From the NCBI RefSeq assembly GCF_014648435.1, contig NZ_BMRC01000015.1:124001-188000 (forward strand): a DNA stretch of 64,000 nt, read 5' to 3'. The DNA comes from Nonomuraea spiralis. Its GTDB lineage: Bacteria; Actinomycetota; Actinomycetes; Streptosporangiales; Streptosporangiaceae. A program made the translations under genes and the position numbers. The first letter of the stretch is position 1; every line of letters begins with the position of its first letter. Under the pieces are notes generated by a model. That model saw only the letters and a list, made by a program, of their open reading frames with translations. It ran no database searches and had not been told where the DNA came from. Of the stretch, positions 9,481-17,148 are shown piece by piece.

Positions 9481-9885
9481 TTACCGGCTTTCGCGCGTGA
9501 GCGTCTCCTCGACGCGATCCATCAGGCCGGCCCGGTCGACGCCGGTCAGAGCGCGGGGAACCGTGTCGGCGTCGGCGCTCAGGACGCCGAGCAGCAGATG
9601 GGCGGGACGCAGGCCCCCCTTGCCGTTGGCGGCGGCGAAGCCGCGCTCGATCGCGAGCTGGGTGGAGGCGCCGGGCTTCGGATGCTCCTCGGGGTCGCGG
9701 AAGGGCTTCGGGAGGTTGTAGGAGGCGAGGGACACCCCGGCCGCGTCGAGTCTGTGCTCGAACTGCCGGTCCAGCGCGTCCCTGATCGCCTGCCGCCCGA
9801 GCCGGTCGGCCAGGCGCCGCAGTCCCGCGACCGCCGCGAGCGCGTCGGCGGGGTCCTGGGGGGCGGATACGTCTTCTGTCGGCAT
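9481..9885 (-). CDS. Clp N-terminal-domain-like small protein
   Basis: This 134-residue protein contains a single Clp-N-like helical repeat near its C-terminus (LRPAHLLLGVLSADADTVPR, the pattern that follows the substrate-binding fold of ClpC/ClpA) but no AAA+ ATPase domain. It could act as an adaptor-like or decoy protein for the ClpC protease, or simply use the fold for another ligand; that is inference. ATG 9885 lies one base after the predicted transcription start, so the mRNA is probably leaderless. It is the first gene of a minus-strand cluster that continues with an ABC exporter. Confidence 0.75.
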   Translation of the reverse strand: MPTEDVSAPQDPADALAAVAGLRRLADRLGRQAIRDALDRQFEHRLDAAGVSLASYNLPKPFRDPEEHPKPGASTQLAIERGFAAANGKGGLRPAHLLLGVLSADADTVPRALTGVDRAGLMDRVEETLTRESR

Positions 9886-9935
9886 GTAAGCAACCTTAGT
9901 TGCCTAATCTGACATAGTCAACTTTGGTTGCTTAC
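9886..9935 (-). promoter_or_regulatory. Palindromic operator over a leaderless promoter
   Basis: Two 17-base arms (9886-9902 and 9919-9935) match at 15 of 17 positions as an inverted repeat, with GTAAGCAACC as the perfect outer part. On the minus strand a -35 box TTGACT (9916-9921) and a -10 box TAAGGT (9893-9898) are 17 bases apart inside the palindrome. The predicted start of transcription is next to ATG 9885. A repressor binding here would block the Clp-N/ABC cluster. No regulator gene adjoins it. Confidence 0.75.
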
Positions 9936-10036
9936 GTATCCGAGGGTCGTTGAGCGCGCCGTCGTAGGCGATCACGGCGGCGGCCGACGACGCGGAGCTG
10001 CCCGCCGGCGTCGTAGGGGTTCTAGTAGCAATGAAG

Positions 10037-10256
10037 AAATTCTCAACGAAGTTGCGTCTGACCTGCGGTGATTCCGAACTCCTATGGCTAAGGTCTCGAT
10101 TCGCTTACGGTGTGGATCATGAGCGACGACACCGGGAGACAAGGTCGGCCTCGCTGTAGTCCCGGGGAAATTTCCAACAGATTTGCCTGACCTACGGCGA
10201 TGCACAGGGCCTGGACGGCAGTCGCGAGGCGTCTACGGTGGGATCATGGGCGATGA
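10037..10256 (+). repeat. Diverged direct repeat, two copies of about 80-95 bp
   Basis: Copy 1 (about 10037-10131) and copy 2 (about 10168-10256) share an AAATT..CAAC start, the block CTGACCTRCGGYGAT, and the ending TACGGT...GATCATGRGCGAYGA. Each ends in a -10-like TACGGT followed 6-7 bases later by an ATG, the spacing of leaderless genes. The stretch 9946-10380 holds no larger gene on either strand apart from two mini-ORFs. It looks like a duplicated promoter region beside the recombinase gene. Confidence 0.6.
10119..10190 (+). CDS. Mini-ORF in repeat copy 1 (possible leaderless peptide or remnant)
   Basis: This 23-codon frame begins MSDDTGRQGRPRC and ends at TGA. Its start sits 7 bases after a TACGGT -10-like box. 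The beginning parallels the mini-ORF in copy 2 (MGDDEPRFG). It may be a duplicated, degenerated 5' end of a lost gene rather than a functional peptide. I do not recognise a family. Confidence 0.3.
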   Translation: MSDDTGRQGRPRCSPGEISNRFA

Positions 10257-10353
10257 TGAGCCGAGGTTCGGCTTCGGCCAAGGACGGCGGCCGCTGTGGA
10301 GCCAGCGCGATCGCGATGCCGAGCAGGTTCTGCGGGTGTGGCTGGCATGCTGA
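10246..10353 (+). CDS. Mini-ORF in repeat copy 2 (35 residues)
   Basis: The frame encodes a 35-residue peptide beginning MGDDEPRFGFGQGRRPLW and ending with a helical, charged tail. ATG 10246 follows TACGGT (10234-10239) by six bases, as expected for a leaderless transcript. It stops 28 bases before the convergent recombinase gene. The N-terminus resembles the mini-ORF at 10119. It could be a real small protein, or a gene 5' end truncated when the recombinase region arrived. Confidence 0.4.
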   Translation: MGDDEPRFGFGQGRRPLWSQRDRDAEQVLRVWLAC

Positions 10354-10380
10354 GCGGTCGGCCGCTCTGGTGTGGTGCGG

Positions 10381-11193
10381 TCAGCGAGGGCGGCGCCGCC
10401 GGATGAGGTCGGCGTCGGCGGTGATGCGGGCGGAGGTCTCCTCGCCCAGGCGCACGTAGCGGCCGAGGCTGGCCAGGTGTTGATGGCGGCTTTTGGCCTG
10501 CAGTTCGGGCGCGGTGCGGCCGGCTTGCGCGAGATGCTGGAGCGCCGAATGACGGAGCTGATGCAAGGTCCACCCCTGACGGTGTGGGTCGAGCTCGGCC
10601 GAGGCGGTCTTGAACAGGTATTCGGCGCGCGGGTAGGACAGCCGGCCCCGCCCGGTGACGGGACAGATGTCGCCGGATGCTGGCGTGCGGCGGCCGGAGG
10701 AAGGAGCGCGCCGGTCGGCCAGGAACACCGGCCCGCAGGTGCGGCCGGCCAGCAGGCGGGGCAGCAGCCGGGCGGTGGGGGTGGCCCAGTGCACATACTC
10801 GATTGCGCCGCCCTTGGACACGACCCGGGCGCGGCGGAACTCCAGGTCGAGGTCTTCGACGTTGAGGGTGAGGATTTCCTCGGCGCGGGCGGCCGTGTCG
10901 TACAGGAGCCGCCACAGCAGGCGTTCCCGCAGGGCGTGCGCGGGGTCGGTGAACAGCTTGTCCAGCCGGGTGGCCGGGATGGCGCGGTCGCCACGGCGGG
11001 CGCTCTTGCGGCGCTCCAGCCGCCGGGCGGGGTTGGTGGCCAGCAGGTCCTGGCGCTGGGCCCAGGTGGTGAAGGAGACCAGCGCGGACAGGTGCCGGTT
11101 CCAGGTGGCGGCGGCCGCGGCCGTCCAGCGCTCCATCACCGCGGCGTACTGCTCGGGCGTCAGCGCGGCGACCGGATGCAAGTTCTGTGTCAC
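10381..11193 (-). CDS. Tyrosine recombinase / phage-type integrase
   Basis: The 270-residue protein has a short helical N-terminal DNA-binding region and a full catalytic domain. The active-site set is visible: Arg103 (AARAEEIL), Lys127 (VSKGG), His211-x-x-Arg214 (LHQLRHS), a His near residue 237-239 and the nucleophile Tyr246 (LGRYVRLG). It starts at GTG 11193. It is somewhat shorter than the usual 300 or more residues, so the N-terminal arm-binding part may be reduced. An array of six imperfect palindromes lies just upstream (11236-11459), a plausible binding region for it. It marks a mobile element or its remnant. Confidence 0.88.
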   Translation of the reverse strand: MTQNLHPVAALTPEQYAAVMERWTAAAAATWNRHLSALVSFTTWAQRQDLLATNPARRLERRKSARRGDRAIPATRLDKLFTDPAHALRERLLWRLLYDTAARAEEILTLNVEDLDLEFRRARVVSKGGAIEYVHWATPTARLLPRLLAGRTCGPVFLADRRAPSSGRRTPASGDICPVTGRGRLSYPRAEYLFKTASAELDPHRQGWTLHQLRHSALQHLAQAGRTAPELQAKSRHQHLASLGRYVRLGEETSARITADADLIRRRRPR

Positions 11194-11235
11194 AGCCCGC
11201 CGGGACGGCTACCGTGGCCGGCATGGGATTTGTCC

Positions 11236-11459
11236 GGTCTCATCCGACCCGAGGCACGTCTCGCTGATCATGAGGTATTCGCTCCGATGCCTCAGATACA
11301 TGAGACGCCCCGGCCTCTGGCCAGGCGCTGGCCTACAGGCCGGGCGAGCGGAACGAGGAGTTGCCTCATGATCAGTGAGACGTCTTCGACGCCGCCCGTC
11401 TCATCCAATCTGAGGCACCGCAGGTCAGAGTCATCCCGTACCTCAAGTACAACGAGACA
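11236..11459. repeat. Array of six imperfect palindromes, YGTCTC-N8/9-GAGGYA
   Basis: Six sites of 20-21 bases share one arm near CGTCTC and the other GAGGCA or GAGGTA, with 8 or 9 bases between: 11236-11256 (+), 11257-11277 (+), 11287-11307 region (-, shorter spacer), 11362-11382 (-), 11397-11417 (+) and 11439-11459 (-). Sites two and four share the same centre (CTGATCAT). The array fills the gap between the recombinase start and the next gene. Recombinase binding sites or clustered operators are the likeliest explanations. Confidence 0.7.
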
Positions 11460-11503
11460 GGACAGGATTCTCCACTCCGGCGGGCAAGGACCTCGCCACC
11501 AGC

Positions 11504-11854
11504 GTGTGGTGCGTGTTGCACACGGCCGGTCTGGACGGCCTGGACGAAGAGGGCGAGCCGGAAAGCAGCCAGGATCGCTCCGGCTACCGGCTGACTGGGC
11601 ACGGGGACAAAGTGGAGGTTCGCTATAGGGCGGCTGACGAACTGTTCGCGTCGTCGTACGACGAGGGTGCCGACCGGCCTGACCACCGTGAGTACCAGCT
11701 GCTGTTGTTTCGCCGCCGCATCGAGACGGTCATGCTCGGCGCCATCGCCGAGATTCTGATGGCGGCCGGGTTCGGCTTCACCTTCCACCCCGCCTGCGAC
11801 CAGAGTGCGGCGATACTGCGGGTCAACTCCCGCTCGAGTCGGGGAATCTGCTGA
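11504..11854 (+). CDS. Hypothetical protein (116 residues)
   Basis: The frame has good third-position GC bias and a plausible globular composition. An acidic N-terminal half is followed by RRRIETVMLGAIAEILMAAG, a likely helix, and a short C-terminal strand region. I do not recognise the family. GTG 11504 and GTG 11510 are the candidate starts, and no clear ribosome site is seen. It lies 45 bases downstream of the palindrome array, pointing away from the recombinase, so the array could regulate it. It is probably cargo of the mobile region. Confidence 0.5.
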   Translation: MWCVLHTAGLDGLDEEGEPESSQDRSGYRLTGHGDKVEVRYRAADELFASSYDEGADRPDHREYQLLLFRRRIETVMLGAIAEILMAAGFGFTFHPACDQSAAILRVNSRSSRGIC

Positions 11855-11971
11855 GCGCGTCCCTGCGATCGGCTGTCAGGCCGGGCTCGGCGGCCTAGCG
11901 GCGGCCCTGTTCGGCGAACAGCTCGTTGTCGGCAGCGGTCTGGGTGAACACCGTCTTCACCCGCGCCACTG

Positions 11972-13126
11972 CTAAGATCGCAGCCCCTTCGCCAGGGCCA
12001 GCGTGACCGCCACGGACAGCGCGGCCATCACCGCCATAGCTGTTGTCGTCGACGTGAGCTGCGCGATTGCCCCCGCGAGCGCGGCGCCCACGCCCTGCAT
12101 GGTGAGCATGCCAGAGGAGTGCAGCCCCAGCGCGTGACCGCTCATCTCCTGCGGTGTCAGCGCCATCAGCCGCTCCTGCAGCAGCAAGCTCGCCGCGTAC
12201 CCGACCGACGCCAGCGCCACGGCCGCCGCCGCCACGGACATCCCGGGCTCCAGTGCGAACACCAGGTACGGTGCCGCCAGTAGCAGGCGCAACGGTGCGC
12301 CAAGCCGTGCCCGCCACCCGGCCGGCACGAAGCGCCCCACCAGCACGTCCCCCGCCAGCATTCCCGCCGCCGACACGGCGAACAGCACGCCCGCTTGCTG
12401 CGGAGCGAACGGGACGAACAGCGACTCGCAGCCGACGATCAGCCCGTTGGGCACCCACAGCGCCAGGTACACGTACCGGCGGGGGACCGACGACCACAAC
12501 CGCACGTTCACGCGCCAGGTCGCCGCTACCGACGGCCGCTCCTCGGTTCGCGGCGGCCGGTTGCTCAGCCCGTACCGGGTGACGGCCGCCTCAGCGAGGT
12601 AGAGCGCGGCGCTGACGAGCAGGGTGCCGCGCGCAGATAGCGCGGCCACCAGCAGACCGCCGGCCGCGAATCCGCAGATCTGCAGCAAGCTCACCGTCAT
12701 GTTCATTACCGAGCGACCCAGCAGGTAGCCGCTTTGCGGCAGGATCTCGTTCAGCAGCCCCCACCGCACCCCGCCGCTCAGCGAGCCCACCAGTCCGAGC
12801 CCCATCACGACCGCGAAGACCGCCCACACCGGCAGCCCCGGTACGGCCAGCACCGCGGTGCCCAAGCCGAAGACCAGGGCGATGCCCGTCAGCGCGCTTC
12901 GGGGCCGCAGTCGGTCGGCGGCCGACAGTAACGCCGTGGCGCCGGCCACCTGCGCCAGCGAGGGGCCGAACATGCTCAGCGCGGCCAGCAGCGGCGACCG
13001 CGTCGCGCCGTAGACGAGCGCACCCAGCGCCAGACCGCTCACCGTCGAGGCCGCCACCTGCGTGGAGGTCGCCAGAAAGAGCGGCGTGTACTCGGGCGCG
13101 CGTAACAACTGTCCATAGGTTCGCAT
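11972..13126 (-). CDS. MFS transporter (drug-exporter type)
   Basis: The 384-residue protein has about eleven or twelve hydrophobic segments and the layout of small actinomycete MFS efflux proteins. The central loop is charged (NRPPRTEERPSVAATWR). Codon 8 (13103-13105) is TTA. The gene is transcribed divergently from a winged-helix regulator whose start is 60 bases away. An inverted repeat (13165-13184) lies between them, so the exporter is likely controlled by that regulator. The substrate is unknown. Confidence 0.88.
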   Translation of the reverse strand: MRTYGQLLRAPEYTPLFLATSTQVAASTVSGLALGALVYGATRSPLLAALSMFGPSLAQVAGATALLSAADRLRPRSALTGIALVFGLGTAVLAVPGLPVWAVFAVVMGLGLVGSLSGGVRWGLLNEILPQSGYLLGRSVMNMTVSLLQICGFAAGGLLVAALSARGTLLVSAALYLAEAAVTRYGLSNRPPRTEERPSVAATWRVNVRLWSSVPRRYVYLALWVPNGLIVGCESLFVPFAPQQAGVLFAVSAAGMLAGDVLVGRFVPAGWRARLGAPLRLLLAAPYLVFALEPGMSVAAAAVALASVGYAASLLLQERLMALTPQEMSGHALGLHSSGMLTMQGVGAALAGAIAQLTSTTTAMAVMAALSVAVTLALAKGLRS

Positions 13127-13164
13127 GCCGAGATCTTCACGCCGCCGTCCTGCCGGGCGTTACA

Positions 13165-13184
13165 GTTTCGCAGGGAGGCGAAAC
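13165..13184. promoter_or_regulatory. Perfect 7-bp inverted repeat, probable operator
   Basis: GTTTCGC and GCGAAAC flank a six-base centre. The repeat overlaps a -10-like TACAGT (13161-13166) and the AGGGAGG ribosome site of the regulator gene that starts at 13186. Binding there would block both transcription and translation of the regulator. It is also within reach of the divergent exporter promoter. Autoregulation is inferred from position. Confidence 0.6.
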
Positions 13185-13185
13185 A

Positions 13186-14142
13186 ATGGGATTGTGGCAG
13201 CTCAACGCCGACACGCTGGCGAGCAGCAGGTTCGGCGTGTCACCGTTGGCCGAGGCGACCGCGAGCCTGTTCGCGCTGGCGTCAAGGACGGCCGCGCATC
13301 CGGCCGGGGAGTCCTGGCTCGCCGCCTACCTGCCCGCATACCGAAAGCGGCTCGACCCCGTCACCGCCCTACTCGTACGAGCCGCGCTGGGGCACACGTG
13401 GATCGCCGACTTCTGCGTGCCCGCACCCACGCAGGACGAGCGCACATTCGCCGAGGAGCTGGACGGCATCCGCCGCACACCACCGGAAACCGCCCGCGAG
13501 GACCTGGCGGTGTCCCTGCGCGGCCGGCTTCCCACCGAGCTCAACCGCGACGATCTCCCCGAACGCATCGCTGACCTGCTGGAATGGGTGTGGACTCACA
13601 CCGTGCTGCCCGACTGGCCGCGCCGCCGCCGTGTCATCGAGGCCGACATCGTCTCCCGAACGACCCAGCTCAGCCAGGGCGGCTGGGCGGCGGCGCTGCT
13701 GGGCCTGCGCCCCGAGATGCGCTGGCTGGGTGACGGCCGCCTGCAGATCAACGCCAACGACTACCCGCCGCGGGAGATCTCCAGCGCCCAATTGCTGTTC
13801 GTCCCGGTCACGCCTGGTCATGCCTGGGTCGCCTGGGACGAACCCCATCGGTATGCCGTGATCTACCCGTGCTCAGGCGTGCTGGCCGAACCGGATCGCG
13901 CGCCAGTGCCCGAGTCGCTGGGCAAGCTGCTCGGCACCGCACGCGCCGGAGTCCTCGTCCTCCTCGGCACACCGAAGAGCACCACCCAGCTCGTGGCGCT
14001 GACCGGGCAGGGCCTGGGGTCGGTTGGCCGCCACCTGCAGGTGCTCCTCGGAGCCCACTTGATACAGCGGCGCCGGGCCGGGCGATCCGTGCTGTATTAC
14101 CTAACAGAAGCCGGCGAGGTTTTGGTGCGGGCTCAAGGCTAA
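13186..14142 (+). CDS. ArsR-like winged-helix regulator with N-terminal sensor domain
   Basis: The 318-residue protein has a long N-terminal domain of the type found in DUF5937/ArsR-like regulators. A C-terminal winged helix follows (TTQLVALTGQGLGSVGRHLQ then a wing, RRRAGRSVLYYLTEAG). ATG 13186 follows AGGGAGG at a normal distance. It is divergent from an MFS exporter gene, the usual arrangement for a local repressor of efflux. The ligand is unknown. Confidence 0.85.
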   Translation: MGLWQLNADTLASSRFGVSPLAEATASLFALASRTAAHPAGESWLAAYLPAYRKRLDPVTALLVRAALGHTWIADFCVPAPTQDERTFAEELDGIRRTPPETAREDLAVSLRGRLPTELNRDDLPERIADLLEWVWTHTVLPDWPRRRRVIEADIVSRTTQLSQGGWAAALLGLRPEMRWLGDGRLQINANDYPPREISSAQLLFVPVTPGHAWVAWDEPHRYAVIYPCSGVLAEPDRAPVPESLGKLLGTARAGVLVLLGTPKSTTQLVALTGQGLGSVGRHLQVLLGAHLIQRRRAGRSVLYYLTEAGEVLVRAQG

Positions 14143-14239
14143 TGGCCGCTTCTCGTCTAAACGTCATGGCCAACCTCCGCAGCGCAGCCCGGCCAGGTCG
14201 ACGAAGACACCTCGCCCGTGACACGTTCAGACCGCGCTC

Positions 14240-14350
14240 ATGCCCGGCGTCACCCAGAGCGGGCGCACCGTCGCCTTCGACGCCGAGACCATGGCGGCCG
14301 CCTACGGCATGCTCCAAGTCATCGTCGCGCTCACCAAGAACAGGCCGTGA
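14240..14350 (+). CDS. Short ORF (36 residues), possible gene tail
   Basis: The frame reads MPGVTQSGRTVAFDAETM followed by AAAYGMLQVIVALTKNRP and a stop. The helical end AAAYGMLQVIVALT looks like a genuine conserved C-terminus rather than random sequence. An in-frame TGA precedes it closely, so it may be the remnant of a longer gene cut during mobile-element insertion. A strong hairpin follows at 14360-14390. Confidence 0.3.
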   Translation: MPGVTQSGRTVAFDAETMAAAYGMLQVIVALTKNRP

Positions 14351-14359
14351 ACACCAAGA

Positions 14360-14390
14360 GGGGTGGTCCGCGCCCGGCACCGACCACCCC
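14360..14390. terminator. Hairpin terminator (9-bp stem)
   Basis: GGGGTGGTC and GACCACCCC pair perfectly across a 13-base loop. The hairpin lies between the plus-strand frame ending at 14350 and the minus-strand transposase fragment ending at 14435, so it could serve both directions. No U-tract is needed for such hairpins in actinomycetes. Confidence 0.6.
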
Positions 14391-14434
14391 CAGGTCAACC
14401 ATTCACGGCAGCTTCCTGACGGGCACAACGCCGG

Positions 14435-15113
14435 TCAGGGCGTCAGCCCCAGCTCACGCAGTTGCGCGGGCCGCAGCGGCCGCCAGCCGCTGGTGTCGAG
14501 CTTGGCCAGTTCCGCCTCGACGTCGACGTTGATGACGCCGAAGAAGTTGATGTTGTCGCTGTGGCCGGGCGAGATGTGCGACAAGATCTCGTCCGGCACG
14601 TCCCGGCCCTGGGAGCGCAGCTCCAGCACCGCTCTGGAATAATATTCTGTCGTCCAGGCGACCACCGAGTTGGTCAGCAGGGTCAGGCACCACGCCTGCT
14701 CAGTCTGCTGCTCCAGATGCGGCCGGGTGATGGTGCCCTGCTGGGCGTAGTGCAGGTCGCGGCGCAGCGCGTGCAGGCTCTCTCCCTTGTTCAACTGCCG
14801 GGAGATCTTCCGCCTGAAGGCCGGGTCCGACAGGTATTTGGCCAGGTGGACGGTCCTTCTGAGGATGCCCCACTCCTTCAGCGCGGAGGCCAGGGTGTTC
14901 TGCCGCGAGGCGGCCGACCATTTGCCGACGATCAGCGAGGCGGTGGCCTGGCCGTATTTCAGCGACCCGGCCATCCGCAGTAAGTCCGGCCAGCAGCCGG
15001 CGACCAGGTCTTCATTCCAGCGCGCGCCCAGCAGCGGCCCGGCGTGCGGGTAGCGCTTGGCGATCTCGGTCGGGGTGTCGTCGCGTACCAGGGCGACTTG
15101 CCTGACGGTTCAG
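14435..15113 (-). pseudogene. tnpA: Tn3-family transposase, C-terminal fragment
   Basis: The frame ending at 14435 is open back to about 15113 and reads as the last 225 or so residues of a Tn3-family transposase. Recognisable blocks are RWNEDLVAGCWPDLLRM, KYGQATASLIVGKWSA, and RQLNKGESLHALRRDL with the catalytic Glu. About three quarters of the protein, including both catalytic Asp residues, is missing; similarity ends abruptly near 15113. An internal ATG at 14974 gives a 179-residue frame that would not be functional. No terminal inverted repeats were found. It shows that a Tn3-type transposon was once here. Confidence 0.85.
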
Positions 15114-15489
15114 CCGGACACTGGATAATCAGAGCCAGTTCATCGCGCCGGGCTCAGGATCGTCACCCAGTTCCGGCTTGGGCGAGAAGGATGCGAGCGG
15201 GGATCGGCGCTGGGCGGGTGATCCTCGTTCGGCGCCTGGGTGTGCTCGTCGCCGAACGTGTCCCGCATGGGGGACCGCACCCGCTCAGGCTGTTTTCTTA
15301 CTCGTCGCCGATGGCAGGCCGGCCAGACACGCGAGAATCATCGGCCCATCCCGCCCCGCCGCTCGCCTGTGGAGGCCCGAAGCGCCGCGGTAACCCTTTT
15401 GTGGCTGTCACCCGGTTTCGTTCGGGTGGCGTGGCCGGGTGCCGTCGGCGATTATCAACGCGACGTGACGGGCTGCGAAAGGATCGGGT
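15114..15489. other. Intergenic region, no gene seen
   Basis: This 376-base stretch separates the transposase remnant from the flavoprotein gene. I see no supported frame and no strong repeat. It ends with AAAGGA (15478-15483), the ribosome site of the next gene. Regulatory elements of that gene presumably lie here, but I could not identify them. Confidence 0.5.
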
Positions 15490-16947
15490 ATGACGTGGCA
15501 TTCGTGGAGACGGGCGTTACGCACGGCGGAGGCGGCCGTGGTCGGCTTCGACCCGTCCACGCGTACGTGGGTCACCGACGCCGACCGGTCTCAGGGGATG
15601 GACGACCTGCCGCCGCTGAAGGGCAAGGTGGTGACCGATCCCGCCTCGCGCGGTCAGGCGGCCGACGACTTCGGGCACCTGGTCCATCGGTTCCCCGGGG
15701 CCGTGCTGGAGCCCGGCGCCGTGTCGGACATCATGCTGATGATGAAGTACTGCCGGACGCACGGCCTGCAAGTGGCCGCGCGCGGCCAGGGACACGCCAC
15801 CTTCGGTCAGGGCCAGGTCGAGGGCGGTCTGATCATCGACATGACCCCCCTCAACGCGATCGAGGTACGGGAGGACACGGCCGTCGTCGAGGCGGGCGCG
15901 CTCTGGAGCAGCTTGGCGCAGGCGACCCTGGCCCGCGGCCTGACCCCGCCGGTCTTCACCGACTACCTGGAGCTCTCGGTCGGTGGCACGCTCTCGGTGG
16001 GCGGTGTCGGCGGCCAGACCCACCACCACGGATCCCAGGCGGACAGCGTCGTGGAGCTGGAAATCGTCACGGGGGAGGCCGGCCTGAGGAGGTGTTCCGC
16101 GCAGCTGCGCCCCGACCTCTTCCACGCGGCGCTGGCCGGCAGAGGACAGTGCGGCATCATCACCAAGGCCACCGTACGCCTGCTGCCCGCCCCCGCGACG
16201 GTCCGCCACTACCTGCTCTCCTACCCGAGCGTCGCCGCGCTGACCGCCGACCAGCAGCGCGTGGTCAACGACGGCCGCTTCGCCTACGTGGAGGGAGAGC
16301 TCGGGCTGCCGACCGGCTCCGCCGGCTGGAGTTACCAGCTTGAAGCGGTCGCCTTCTTCGACGGCACGACCCCGCCGGACGACGCCAGGCTGCTCGACGG
16401 GCTGAGCGACCAGCCCGTCGACCGGGAGATCCAGGACATGTCCTATTTCGACTTCCTCAACCGGCTCGCCGAGGGCGTCGCCTACCTGAAGTCCACAGGC
16501 GAGTGGTACCGCCCGCACCCCTGGTGGAACATGTTCCTGCCCGCGAGCCGTACCGACGCCTTCGTGGAGGCCGCCATCAAGGAACTGACCGAGACCGAGG
16601 TCGGTGCCAGCGGCGTGGTCCTGCTCTATCCCTTCCCCCGCGCCCGCGTGAACCTGCCCTTGCTGCGACTGCCCGACGAGGAGACGGTCTTCCTCTTCAC
16701 ACTGCTCAGAACCGCCTCGCTGGGAGCCGGGAGCCCGCAGGACATGGTGGAGGCCAACCGTTCCCTCTACCTGAGCGCCCAAGCCGTCGGGGGATACCAG
16801 TACCCGGTCGGCTCCATACCCACCACGCCTGAGGAGTGGCGCACCCACTACGGCCCCGAATGGGCGGCCTTCGAGGCGGCCCGTGAACGCTACGACCCCG
16901 ACGGAATCCTCACTCCGGGCCAGGGCGTCTTCCCTCCGGGCCCGTAA
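15490..16947 (+). CDS. FAD-linked oxidase, cytokinin dehydrogenase-like
   Basis: The 485-residue protein has a PCMH-type FAD-binding domain in its first half. ARGQGHATFGQGQ places His102 where this family attaches FAD covalently, and the TLSVGGVGGQTHHHG loop follows. The C-terminal half ends in the berberine/cytokinin-dehydrogenase pattern YDPDGILTPGQGVF. Plant-type cytokinin dehydrogenases have GHS at the flavin site, so GHA is a slight variant. The actual substrate could be a secondary metabolite or amine. ATG 15490 has AAAGGA upstream. No export signal is obvious. It stands alone between a transposon remnant and a deletion scar. Confidence 0.86.
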   Translation: MTWHSWRRALRTAEAAVVGFDPSTRTWVTDADRSQGMDDLPPLKGKVVTDPASRGQAADDFGHLVHRFPGAVLEPGAVSDIMLMMKYCRTHGLQVAARGQGHATFGQGQVEGGLIIDMTPLNAIEVREDTAVVEAGALWSSLAQATLARGLTPPVFTDYLELSVGGTLSVGGVGGQTHHHGSQADSVVELEIVTGEAGLRRCSAQLRPDLFHAALAGRGQCGIITKATVRLLPAPATVRHYLLSYPSVAALTADQQRVVNDGRFAYVEGELGLPTGSAGWSYQLEAVAFFDGTTPPDDARLLDGLSDQPVDREIQDMSYFDFLNRLAEGVAYLKSTGEWYRPHPWWNMFLPASRTDAFVEAAIKELTETEVGASGVVLLYPFPRARVNLPLLRLPDEETVFLFTLLRTASLGAGSPQDMVEANRSLYLSAQAVGGYQYPVGSIPTTPEEWRTHYGPEWAAFEAARERYDPDGILTPGQGVFPPGP

Positions 16948-17148
16948 GCCCGCAGCCGGATTCGGGCCTGATCGGAGCCTGACGCCAATTCCCGGGGCCT
17001 CGGTCTTGCGCACCTGGGCCGAGCGGCCGGCGGTGACGGTCCCGGAGGCCGTCACCACGCCGCACGGTCGCGGCAGACACGAACGGCGCCGCCTGTGGAC
17101 GCTGCCTCAGCCTGGCAGCCCGCAACACCGTCACGAGCGGCCCCGGCC

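Noticed and set aside
11895..11966. A 24-residue tail-like frame (FTQTAADNELFAEQGRR) after the MFS gene
   Set aside because: It is too short and has no upstream part; it may be a relic, but evidence is insufficient for a feature.
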